This document shows, piece after piece, positions 23,820 to 43,000 of a DNA stretch of 64,000 nt (positions are counted from its first letter, which is position 1; every line of letters begins with the position of its first letter). A program made the translations under genes and the position numbers. The stretch is from Monarcha castaneiventris obscurior. Its lineage: Eukaryota > Chordata > Aves > Passeriformes > Monarchidae. The stretch covers positions 8,664,001 to 8,728,000 of the forward strand of contig JAMPIT010000856.1 in assembly GCA_026261815.1 (NCBI GenBank), in the 5' to 3' direction. The notes under the pieces were generated by a model. The model had not been told where the DNA came from. It saw only the letters and a program-made list of their open reading frames with translations, and ran no database searches.

Positions 23820-24942
23820 CTCATCACTAACACCTGGGAAGTGGTTTGGAGGAACAAAGTAATTGTCAGACTGGAAGGAAAAGCAGGTTTTTTTCCTCCC
23901 ATAAACAAGATGATAGCTGTAAAGAAAGCTAAACCACAACAGCTGCTCACTGTGAAGTCCACAGGATTCCTCCAGCCCCACCCGTGTGCAAAACCAACTC
24001 TTCCCATTAAATCTAAGAATAAATTCCTTTGCTCTGGGACTAGAGCCAGACCAAACCCTACTAGCAGCCACTCAAAGGAAGAGAAAAAAACCAACAAAAT
24101 ACCCAAACAAAATATATCTTCTTAATAAAAAGCATAAACCACTTCAGTTCTTGCAAGCACTCTGCTCACAACATCATTCCTGCCCTGCATCCCCACCCCA
24201 TACCGGGGGGGCTCCAGGGAAAAAGGACATCAAGACAGCAGCAATGTGTGTGTGAAAAGGTGACCAGACAGACTGGGAGGAGACACGCTACCTGCAGACA
24301 CTGGCAGCCATCCACCCACCAGGGAGGGGACACAGCCCTGCTGCAGCCTCCAGCTGAAACCAGGAGCTTCCCCAGAGCCAGCAGCTCTTTTTCAGGACGT
24401 CTGCCAGCAAAACATTGCATGGGACAAGGGCCCCTTCCTCGGGGCAGCGCCAACACAGTCAGAACAAAGAGGTAGGGCTGAGCTCACCCCTTCTGGCAGC
24501 TGGAAGGGTTTCCAAGGAATAAACCCCCAGCCCCATTTGCTACGGCTGTACCATCAAGCACCCAGATCATCCACAGGGCTTATTTTGGATTGGCAAAATC
24601 CTACAGGTGGGTGAGGCTCTCCCCCTGCCCTGAGTGCTGGCACAGTGAGACCACGTGGGGTGCTGGTGACAGGACCCACCCAGGACGCTGCACCTGAGGG
24701 GTCTGCAGGACACAGCAGCGGGAAGGGGCTGCTCCTCTCCAGCTCCAGCTGGTCTCAGAGCATGAGGGGAGCCTGGCAGCTGGGACAGGCAGAGGACACT
24801 GGGAACCAGAGACCGAACATGCTTCACTTGGCTCCCAGCAGACAGAACTCACCTGTGAGTGTGGGCTGCCCTCACCCTGGGTTTGGCAGAGCCTCCCAGC
24901 CAAAGGCTCCTTCTGCCAGCACCCACCTCTGCTCAGGCACGT

Positions 24943-24948
24943 TTTATT
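24943..24948 (-). terminator. MIEF2: Candidate proximal MIEF2 polyadenylation signal
   Basis: Reads AATAAA on the minus strand, about 145 bp after the MIEF2 stop codon. Confidence 0.45.
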
Positions 24949-25091
24949 CACACAGGAAACGTTTCTTTTCTCATAAAGTGCAAGAACTTTGCCTCTTACT
25001 GACTAGTCAACTAGAAGCATCACAGCCCTCACAGCGGGGAGCAGCAGGCAGGGGAGCAACACCCCACGTTCAGGAGCTCCCAACACACCGG

Positions 25092-27985
25092 TCACTTCAG
25101 CAGGAGCTCTGGCTCAGACATGGCCCTGTAGAGCACGAAGCCCATCTCATCGATTTCCTCTTCCAACAGCCCAGAGAACAGGTTGATTTTGGGGTTGAAA
25201 TAGGAAGGCAGGACCCCTTTCTCCAGGTAAGCCACCAGCTCCTCAAGCACCTGCTGGAACCTGTCAGCAAGGCTCTCCTCTGCCCAGTCCGAAGCAGCGT
25301 CACTGAGGTGCAGGATGACGTGGGTCACGGGGCTGCCACCGAGTTTGTGCAGGCTGGGCTGCCTCCTGCAGACGCCATTGAGGATGCGGAGGCAGAGCTG
25401 CCGAGCCCCGGAGTCGCCGGCATCCAGCTCCTTCACCCTCGAGACCTCTGCCCTGTAAAAGCTCTCCAGCCAGAGGTTTTCCACCAGCCCTTCAGGAGGA
25501 ACGGCCAGAAGAACCTTGTCCTCCATTTCCACCACGGGGAAGAGGGTGATGCTCAGCTCAACCTGATCGTGTTTGACTTCCAGCTTCAGCTCCCGGGAGG
25601 CCACGTCGGGGTGGATGGCACAGCCCAGCAGGCCGCCGATGGCCGGCCAGTTGATGGAGGCCACCAGCAGCTTGTGGAGGGTCTCGTTGAGCACATTGGA
25701 GGAGAGGTAGCGGCCCACGATGAACCTGTCCCAGGGGCTGCACCCACGAGGGAAATACCCCAGATCGATCCTCTTGATCATCCAGTGCTGGGGGTTCCTC
25801 ACCACGGTGTCCTCTCCCGAGATGAGGCTCCAGAGCCCGGCATCGAGGGTCACCGGGAGCATGAGGTGGATGTGGTCAGCTGCCAGGACCTCAAGGCCAT
25901 CGAGCAGGGCTCCACTGAGGAAGAGGCGGCCGAAGGGCAGCTCTGGGCACTTGCTCCGCAGGAAGTTCTGCAGTTGGGTGCAGATGCTCCTGGCCAGCTG
26001 TGGGACAAGGGACACTTGGATCTCGGGCACGGCCAGCTGGCTGCTGTGTGAGAGGAGCTTCTCCTGCAGCGTGAGGCAGCGCAGGGGGCTGGACTTGACC
26101 TGAGGAGCCCCCAGAGGGGCAGAGCAGCCCCTGGGATCTGTGAGAAGGGAAAGGAGAAGTCATAGCTCTGAGTAGATCATCTGCAACCCCCAGCAGCAGA
26201 AGGGAAGGCACGAGTTGGGTGTCCAGCTCTCAGCCCACCCCTCTGGAGGTGACACTGACCTTGCCAAGGGCCCCCACCAAGCCCTCTGATGCTAATGGCA
26301 CTTCCCAGCCCCCAGAGCCCAAACCAACCTCAAAACCTGACTGTTCCCAGCCTCACTTCTGAGCTAGAGATGGGAACCAGGCAAGGGACTCGCTGCCAGG
26401 GTCAGAGAATCACAGAATATGCTGAGTTGGAAGGGACCCACAAAGATCATCCAGTCCAGCTCCTGGCCCTGCACAGACACCCCAACAATCCCATCCTGTC
26501 CCTGAGAGCATTGTTCAAACACTCCTGGAGCTCTGGCAGCCTTGGGGCCATGACCACTCCCTGGGGAGCCTGGTCAGTGCCCGACCACCCTCTGGGGAAG
26601 AACATTTTTCCGAATAACCAGCCTAAACCTTCCCTGATACAGCTCTTGCTGTTCCCTCATGTCCTGTCACTGGTCACCAGAAGACTGGTGCCTGCCCCTC
26701 CACCTCCTCACACAAGGATCCTACAAATGATCCTGCTCTGGGTCCAGTATCTCAGGACATGCCCTGGACCGAGCTGGGCCAGTTTCCCACTTGGAAAAAC
26801 TCCATCTCCGTGGGCAGCCAGACAAGGCAGCCTTTGTCTGCAGCAGCTCCCGAGAACACCTTCCTGCAGGCAGGGCTGACCCAGAAAACGAGCGCAGCCA
26901 ACACTGCTCCAGAGGAAACAAACCCCGACAGCCCCCGCCCCGCAGCGCTGGCCGGGACACCCTGGGTGTTATCAGAGCTCCCGTTTCCACAGGCATTGCC
27001 TAAAAAGGGGCCGTGGCTTGGGAGCCTCCCAGGAGGGCAGGCTCGGTCGGGTCGGCTTTCCGGGCACCGAGCTAAAAATAATGCGGAGCTCCCAGACTGC
27101 CGGGAGCAGCGGCACAGCCACCCCGAGCACGTCAAGGTGATCTCCCTGGCTGGGCACCCTGAGCCTCACCTGGCACCAGAGGCCGAGCTGGAGAGAGCAG
27201 AGGCTCGCTGAGGTCTTCCCTTCTCTGCTTCTTGGGGGGTTTTGGTGGTGTCTTGATCAATGCCAAGTCCTGCCAGCTCTCCTCCAGGGACTTCTGCTCA
27301 GCTTTGGGATCACCTTCATCCCGAGGGCTGGTGGCTCGGTCAATCAGCTAGGGGGAAGGGAAACCCAAGTGGACAAGTTGTTGTCTTTGTTTCCCATGAA
27401 TTATGGGTGACAACAGCCCCTCAGGAGCACACACATGGGGGGACAGCCCCACTCAAGGCCTCTGCTCAGAAAAACGCCCAGTTTGGGGGGCCACAAAGGT
27501 GCACATCACGTTCCTGTGAGTTCTACGTGGGAAACAGATACCCAAATGCAGCTGAAGTCCCAGGTGCCTTTCAGGATGGAATTCTGTATCCCAAATGCTC
27601 CAGGCAAAGGGAACATGGAGGTACACACACGGTCCCACAGGGTGGGAGCGGGCAGCTCCATGCCCACGGCACTGCTGCCAGCACCGGTGGCATTTATGCC
27701 ACATGCAAAGAACCAGCTCCAGGAGCAGACACCGAGGTTTGTGGCACATCTTGCCCCACCACACTGGGGCCAGCCCAGTTCTCTGTGCATCCCCCTGTGC
27801 TCTGATGCCAGCCTTACCCTCTTGACGGCCAGCGTGGCGATGGCCAGCACGGCCGCGCCGCTGACGCCCAGCACCAGCCTGGCGTTGGCCAGCAGCACAT
27901 CGAACACGCTGCCCAGCCCGTCGATGACACTGCCCAGCCCGCCGTTCTCCTGCCGCCGGCCCCGCTGCTGCCAGAACGCCGCCAT
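25092..27985 (-). CDS. MIEF2: Mitochondrial elongation factor 2 / MiD49, DRP1 receptor
   Basis: Coding exons 27985-27818, 27347-27170 and 26137-25092 join to 463 aa (human about 454). ATG sits 7 nt after a clear acceptor (TTCTCCGCAG), so a non-coding first exon lies upstream; its donor GTGAGT reads at 28519-28514. The N-terminus has a short basic segment and one membrane span (LVLGVSGAAVLAIATLAV, about residues 37-54), followed by KR and LIDRATSPRDEGDPKAE, the MiD signature. The last exon carries the nucleotidyltransferase-like (cGAS/Mab-21-type) cytosolic domain, including DRFIVGRYLSS, SINWPAIGGLLGC, FNPKINLFSGLLEEEIDE. MiD49 is anchored in the outer mitochondrial membrane and recruits DRP1 for fission. 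MIEF1/MiD51 is the alternative paralogue, but the gene context (between TOP3A and FLII) supports MIEF2. Odd: residues 16-22 and 23-29 are a tandem repeat (GLGSVID GLGSVFD). Confidence 0.95.
26400..26700 (-). mobile_element. CR1 LINE 3' fragment (reverse orientation) in MIEF2 intron
   Basis: Begins CAGAGAATCACAGAATATGC, then TTGGAAGGGACCCACAAAGA, CATCCAGTCCAGCTCCTGGC, GGGGAAGAACATTTTTCCGA and CCTAAACCTTCCCTGATACA. This is the reverse of a CR1 3' end with its terminal octamer-like repeat. It lies in the intron 26138-27169. Confidence 0.92.
27899..27940 (-). repeat. 21-nt in-frame tandem duplication in MIEF2 exon
   Basis: Two adjacent 21-nt units, 27940-27920 and 27919-27899 on the minus strand, encode GLGSVID and GLGSVFD. 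The human protein and its MIEF1 paralogue (from memory) have one such unit before the membrane anchor. Confidence 0.85.
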
Positions 27986-28109
27986 GGTCGCCCTGCGGAG
28001 AACAGGAGCGTCAGCCTGGGACAGGCACGGGCGGGAGGGGTTGGGCAACAAAGGGGTTCCGCCGACCCGCTTTCCTCCGGGACAAAGGCTCCCGCCGCCG
28101 CCGGGACGC

Positions 28110-28320
28110 CTGGGTGCGGGGAGGGAGCAAGGGTCACCCGGAGAAGCGACAGCCCGGGGCAGGGACACCCCAGGGAAGGAAGGGACACCCCAGGGAACGG
28201 GGGGAGGGACACACCGCGGAAGGAAGGGACACCCCAGAGAACGGGTACACCGCGGAGGGGACACCCCAGGGAAGGAAGGGGCATCCCGGAGAAGGACCGG
28301 ACATGCCGGGGAAGGGTCAC
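28110..28320. repeat. GC/purine-rich imperfect minisatellite upstream of MIEF2
   Basis: Imperfect repeats of GGGACACCCC(A/G)G joined by GGAAGGAAG or GGAACGGG spacers, about eight GGACA(C)-containing units. It lies between the MIEF2 coding start and the inferred non-coding first exon, so probably in the 5' intron. Confidence 0.7.
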
Positions 28321-28513
28321 CCGCTCCTCACCCGGCCCTGCCGCAAAGCCTCGCGGGGCACCGGCGGCGCTGGGGCAGTACCGCGGCCCCGGGAGGGGAG
28401 CACCCCCCTACCCCACCCCAGTGAGCGAGGGGAGGCGGCCGGGCCGGGCCGGGCAGCGGCACCGGGACCGGGCAGCGGCACCGGGACCGGCACCGGGCCC
28501 CCCCACGCCCCGC

Positions 28514-28696
28514 ACTCACCGCGCGCCCCCGGCGCGGCCCCAGCCAATGGGGGCGCGGCGCGGCGAGGCCCCGCCCACCCGCGCGCGGAAGCAGCGCCCG
28601 GCCCCGCCCACCCCTTGTGCGTCACGGCCGGGGCGGGGCCGGGGGCGGGGCTTGGCGGGGCGCGGTGCCGCCGCAGGGTCCCCCCGCCCTTCCGCC
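28514..28696. promoter_or_regulatory. Shared CpG-island bidirectional promoter of MIEF2 and FLII
   Basis: Extremely CpG-rich interval between the inferred MIEF2 exon-1 donor (minus-strand GTGAGT, 28519-28514) and the FLII ATG at 28697. It contains a CCAAT box (28544-28548), Sp1-type GGGGCGGGGC boxes around 28630-28655, a CRE-like TGCGTCAC at 28618-28625, and a YY1-like CCGCCATGG at the FLII start. No TATA box is visible. Confidence 0.75.
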
Positions 28697-37991
<9,295 letters not shown>

Positions 37992-38000
37992 GGGCCAGGG

Positions 38001-38098
38001 GCACCCGGAGCTCCGGCCACGGCCCCCCCGGCACGGCCGGATCCCAGCACCCGGAGCTCCGGCCACGGCCCCCCCGGCACGGCCGGACCCCGGCACCC
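38001..38098 (+). repeat. 46-bp direct tandem duplication in the FLII 3'UTR
   Basis: Unit 1 at 38001-38046 and unit 2 at 38047-38092 differ at only about three positions. A further partial GCACCC follows. Each unit has GAGCTCCGGCCACGG and a C7 run. Confidence 0.9.
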
Positions 38099-38481
38099 TG
38101 CGCTGCCGCCAATGCCTGCACCCAGCCCGGCTCGGCCTGGAGCCGCTTCCCCCCGAGCCGGGGCCAGTGGGGATCACTGGGGCTGTCCCTGTGGCCCCCC
38201 CTTCTCCCAGCACGGGGCTCAGCTCAGCCCCTTCCCTTCCTGGGGGGCACACGGGGCGATGTGGGCCCCTGCCACGCCCTGCTTGGGGATGCTGCTGCCC
38301 CAAACCAGTGCCGAGCTCCCCCTGGCACTGGGGGACAGGAGTGATTCCCAGTTTGGATGGGAGGATGCTTTGCTAAGGAGAACTGGGGGGAGTGAGGGGC
38401 TCTCAGCCCTGGGCCTTACAGCTGGTCCCTGCTGTCCTGGGGGTGGACCCCCAGCAGGGATCAGCCCATCTGGATCATATC

Positions 38482-38487
38482 AATAAA
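38482..38487 (+). terminator. FLII: FLII polyadenylation signal AATAAA
   Basis: AATAAA about 490 bp after the FLII stop, the only good plus-strand signal before the LLGL1 3' end. Confidence 0.8.
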
Positions 38488-38629
38488 GGCTGCACTTCTC
38501 ACCTCGACCCTGTCCCAGGCTCTGACTCACTCCAAAATGGGGTCACCCCCCACCCTGATCATGCCCCACTGCAGCTCAGGGGACCCCCAGCACTGACCTG
38601 GCTCCACAGCTCAGCAAACACCTGCAGCC

Positions 38630-40008
38630 CGGGCAGTTGATATTAAATGCTTTATTTTCAATATTAAAAACCAGTATTTTTAATAACTAAACAATGCTAA
38701 ATTCATCTTACCAAAAAAAAAAAAGGATGAGGTGGGGGGGGGGTTCTACCAGGGACGCTACAGCCCCGGCCTCAGCCGGCAGCGACAGAGCCCGACCCCC
38801 CCCAGCCACACACGTACCGCAGGAGAGCCCGGGGGGGCCGCAGCGGCCCTGGGTCCCCAAAAGGAGAGGGGCAGGGGCCAGCTGAGCCCCGTGGGAACAG
38901 CCACCACGGGCCAGGGGACAGAGCCGGCATCACCGCAGCCCCCCAGGAGGACGAGGCCGGGCTCGGAGCCCGGGGGGGGATTTGGCACAGTGAGACCCCC
39001 AGGGTGGGGCAGCCCAGCCTGGGGCAGGAGGGGGCTGGGGCAGCCCCCATCTGCCCCCGCCCGCAGCACCAACACGGACCAGGAGCAGGAGCCGGTGTGT
39101 AATTCCACAGCGTGATCCCATCCCAAACCCACCCCGTGGCAGGAATTAGTGTCAGAAAGGAGCAGCAGGCACCAGAGCCCAACCTGGAGAATAGCCCTTG
39201 GAGAAGCCACTAAGAGAAAAAGGCCACCTGTGACCCCCCACCGTGCCCCTCCGTGGGCTGCTCGAGGCCTCTGCTGCCCACCTGGGAGCCAGGGGACCCG
39301 GCTGGGCTCCCCTGGGAACAGTCCCTGTGCGGCAGCCAGAGCCTCCCGGCAGGCAGGGAACGGGGCTGTAAACTGCAGGGAGCCGGGCATGTAAACACAG
39401 ACCAGGGTATGGGGGGGCCGTGCCCGGGGGCTTCCGGCCCCCCACTGCCCCAAGGGACCAAAACCGGGGGACAAGGTGGGTCCACAAGCCCCAGCCCTCC
39501 CCGTGGAGCCAGGGAAGCAGCAGCATCCCCCAGGAAGGGGGCTCTGGAGCAGGGGACAGTGACACTCGACCGTGTATAAAAAAGGAACTTATCTTCCCCG
39601 GGAAGAGTTTGTGTCCCGCGGCCCCGGCTCGGGGCTCCGGGGCCGGCGGCCGGGCAGGGAGGTGTGTGGGGAGTGCCGGAGCCGGGGCGCGGCCGGCGCG
39701 GATGTTAGAGAGGAGGCGAGTCTACGTTACATGGGGAGGGGGCGCAGGGGTCCAGTCGAGTCGCGCATCCCGGGAATCCGAGCACTGAGATGGGTCAGGG
39801 AGGCGGGCGATGCCTGTGGGGGATGCAGCTCCTCAGAAGGAGACCTGGGGGGGCTCAGGGCAGGCATTCCCCCTGATCCCCCTCCTCTACAAGCCCCAGG
39901 GGCCACAGCTTCATCCTCCCATGATGGATCAGAAAGCCAGGGCACTGCGCTGGGGTCCCAGCTCCAAATCCCACTCCCACCCCAGGGACCACCAGCCCCT
40001 CACAGACC
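38630..40008 (-). other. LLGL1: LLGL1 3' untranslated region
   Basis: GC-rich minus-strand sequence from the stop codon (40011-40009) to the poly(A) signal. It includes an A12 run at 38713-38724 and a G10-11 run near 38733-38743 (plus-strand reading). No exon or repeat family is visible. Confidence 0.7.
38651..38656 (-). terminator. LLGL1: LLGL1 polyadenylation signal AATAAA
   Basis: Minus-strand AATAAA in a local A/T-rich patch within otherwise GC-rich sequence. It is about 1.36 kb downstream of the LLGL1 stop and about 165 bp from the opposing FLII signal. Confidence 0.75.
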
Positions 40009-43000
40009 TCACTTGATGAGGATCCCTGTGGGCCGGGCCTCGTCCTCGCTGGCGTTCCTCAGGTTCCGCTCCGCTTCCTCTGAGGACCTGGGGCAGAGCA
40101 GGGTGAGAGGTGCTGCCACGGCCCCTCAGCACCAGTTAGTTACCCCACTCCCACCCCACTCACGCCAGGAAATCCTTCACTTCCTCCACGGTGATGTCCC
40201 CGGTGGTGTCCAGCGGGTTCTCCATGCTGCTGTTGGGGGAGTCAATGGGGCCGGGCGAGAAGGCAGCTGGGTGCTCCTCAGGGGACCCTGGGGAGTCATG
40301 GGACAGGAAGGATTGGGGACAGCCAGGACACAGGGCCAGGCCTGGAGCAGGGCTATGGGACACGGTGTGTGTGCAGGGACAGCGTGGTCACTCACGGTCA
40401 CTGTCCGAGGGGGAGTGCTGGCCCTCGGAGCTGCGTGGGACGTGGGTGCCGTTCGCCTGCGGCAGCTTCGGTGTCACCGCTGAGCTGTTGCTGGAAGGAA
40501 ACAGGGAGAAGTTATGGCCAGAACCGGTGTCATGGGGTGGGTGTGCAGGGGTTCTACCATAGCACAGCCCCCCACGCCCCCAAGACAGCCCACCTGAGGC
40601 AGGAGGTGTCCTGGAGCCGGGCGACCTCCAGCCGGCACAGTGGCTCCGTCACGTTCCTGGCACTCAGCGAGAAGCGCTCGAACTCGGATGGTGAAATTAG
40701 GTAGAAACCTACAGGGGGGACAACAAGGAGCCTCAGGGATCCCCCACAGGGCTGCAGGTGGGGTCAACACCCCATAGACACGGGATGTCACCTGGTGCCC
40801 TCACCTTGGCCATGCTTGGTGAAGACACAGGAGGCAATGCCACTGATGTCCTCCTTACGGATGCAGCTGTAGTGGACCTGGGGCCGCAGGCTGGGCACGG
40901 TGAAGATGTGGATGTCCCCCAGGTTGGTGAGACAGGCCAGGCAGTTTTCCAGGCGCTCCTCGGAGCCAGCGCTGGCCAGGCTCACCAGGGCCACCTTCCG
41001 CACCCGGCAGCCCTCGTGTGCTGTCAGCTTGAACTTGGTCTTGGCGCTCACTTTGGGCAGCGTGAACACCTGGGGGAGCAGGAGGAGCCGGGGTCAGGGG
41101 AGAACAGGAACCTGCTGGTTTAGGGGGGCACCTTTCCCTTGGATTCACCACTCTAGAACAGGCATAGGAGTGTCCCCCAACGTGACTGGTCACCTCCAGC
41201 CCTGCCCCCACGTGATGAGGACATCCAAAGAGGACACGGGACATTTTGTGTCCCATCTCTACTGCAGTGGGACACTCAGACCTGCACTCACCTTGAACTG
41301 CTCCTCGGAGGAGATGAGCATGGAATGGCTGCCCTGCATGTCAGGGGCCTTGGCCAGGTCCCGGGACACCTCGTAGGGCTCAGGCAGGGGGTTCCCCCGC
41401 CCGTCCAGCACCGCGATGGCCACCACCGGCGCCCGGTGCATCAGCTGGATCTCCTTCCCCAGCACCGCCTCCACCGCCCGCTCCGAGAACTTCTCCTGCG
41501 ACGGCACCTCCAGGGCGTAGGCGAACACCGACCCGGAGTTGGTCCCTGCCCACATCGTGGGGCCGTGGTGGGCGGCTGTCGGGGCGGAGCGGTGTCAGAG
41601 CCCCCTCTCCACAGCATGGCACCGGCCAGACCCAGCTTGGGGGCTTTTCTCAGGGAGGGAGGGGTCTCACCGTCACGGAGGAAGGTGTCAGCGAAGTAGA
41701 GGCACCGCACGACCCCCGACAGCGAATCATCGGCCGAGCGAGGCTCGATCCGCCGCTGCACCGGCGTCATCTCCACCTCGGGGGGGCCCGCCTGCTCCGC
41801 CAGCTGCGCGTTGGCCTCCTGCACCTGGGGAGGGGGCACGGGGTCAGTCCCTGCCAGGTGGGGACGGGGAGCTGCTGTGGTGGCCCCCACTCCCTGCCCA
41901 CCTTGCTGGAGGGGCTGCTGGCGTTGAGCCTCTTCTTGCCCGACACGCGGCTCTTGCGGATGCGGCGGAAGGACTGGCGCAGGGACTTCTTGAGGGACTT
42001 CACTCGGGACAGGGGCCCCTCCATGGCCAGCGAGTCGTTGGGGTGCAGCGTACACCTGCGGGCACCGATGCTGCTCAGCACCCGCCGCGTCGCTCCAGGG
42101 GCTCCCCACCACTGAGGTCCCCCCATACCTGGCCAGCACGGGGTTGCGCCGGTAGTAGTCGAAGAGTCCAAAGCCGTGGCTGGTGCCGAAGGCCACGAGG
42201 TTCCACTCGGAGTGGAGGGTGACGGCGGTGACGGCGGCGGGGGGCACGCACTGCACCAGCACGCTGGGCTGGAAGCCAGGGGGGAAGTGGAGGGGCCCGT
42301 TCCGAGGGGCCAGCCGGTCGTGGCCCTTCCAGGTGAAGCCCTCGCGGTCCTGCAGCAGGTCCACGGTGGCCACACTGACCACGTGCTCAGACTTCTCATC
42401 ACTCAGCTCCATCACCAGCACCTGCAGGGAGAAGCACAGATGGGGGGACACACTCAACCCCCCCACACAGCTGGCCCGCTGCACATCAGGGGCCAAACCC
42501 ACGGGCAGGAGCCCTTCAAGGACAACCATGAGGGTCTGCAGTTCCCTCATACCATGGGCCCCCAATGGGGCAGCCAAGAGGTGCCTGGCAGCCCCTGCAC
42601 TGTCCTTGCTACCCTACCTGCCCCGCCGTGCCAGCCACCACCATCTTGGCCGTGTACTTGCAGAGCGCGATCTTCTGCACGCCCAGGCGCGGGTCATCGC
42701 TGTAGGGATCAAAGCAGCCCACCTGCGGGAGGGGACGGCTGAAGGGACAGCCAGGACCCCTCACACAGCTGCGGGGCAGCCCCCCTTGCACCCCCACACC
42801 CCTCCACCAGCTGCGGCACACGGGTCACTCTGGGCATCACGCCCAGGGAAAGTCTGTCCCCACGCACCCCCTGGCTCTTTCCCCCATGCTGGGGCAGACC
42901 CGCGGGACGGGGCCCACGGAACAAGCGTCCCTTGTGTCCCCACAGTGCGTCACACAGCAGCTGTGCCCTGAGCCGGGGGACACGTCCCCGGGGCGCAGCC

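Larger units (their letters stand above)
23801..25091 (-). other. MIEF2: Probable MIEF2 3' untranslated region
   Basis: Minus-strand sequence downstream of the MIEF2 stop. It has two AATAAA signals on that strand, a proximal one at 24948-24943 (about 145 bp after the stop) and a distal one at 23819-23814. Use of both (alternative polyadenylation) is possible but unproven. Confidence 0.55.
37992..38505 (+). other. FLII: FLII 3' untranslated region
   Basis: Short GC-rich 3'UTR from the TAA to just past AATAAA at 38482-38487. It contains a 46-bp direct duplication immediately after the stop. Confidence 0.8.

Noticed and set aside
24645..26051. 468-codon open frame on the plus strand
   Set aside because: It is the antisense of the MIEF2 last exon. 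Its length follows from GC-rich codon use on the other strand, and it has no recognisable domain.
26030..26137. MIEF2 last exon taken as a separate short gene starting at 26030
   Set aside because: The codon at 26030 is GTG. The frame stays open upstream to a good acceptor at 26137 and joins the exon at 27170-27347.
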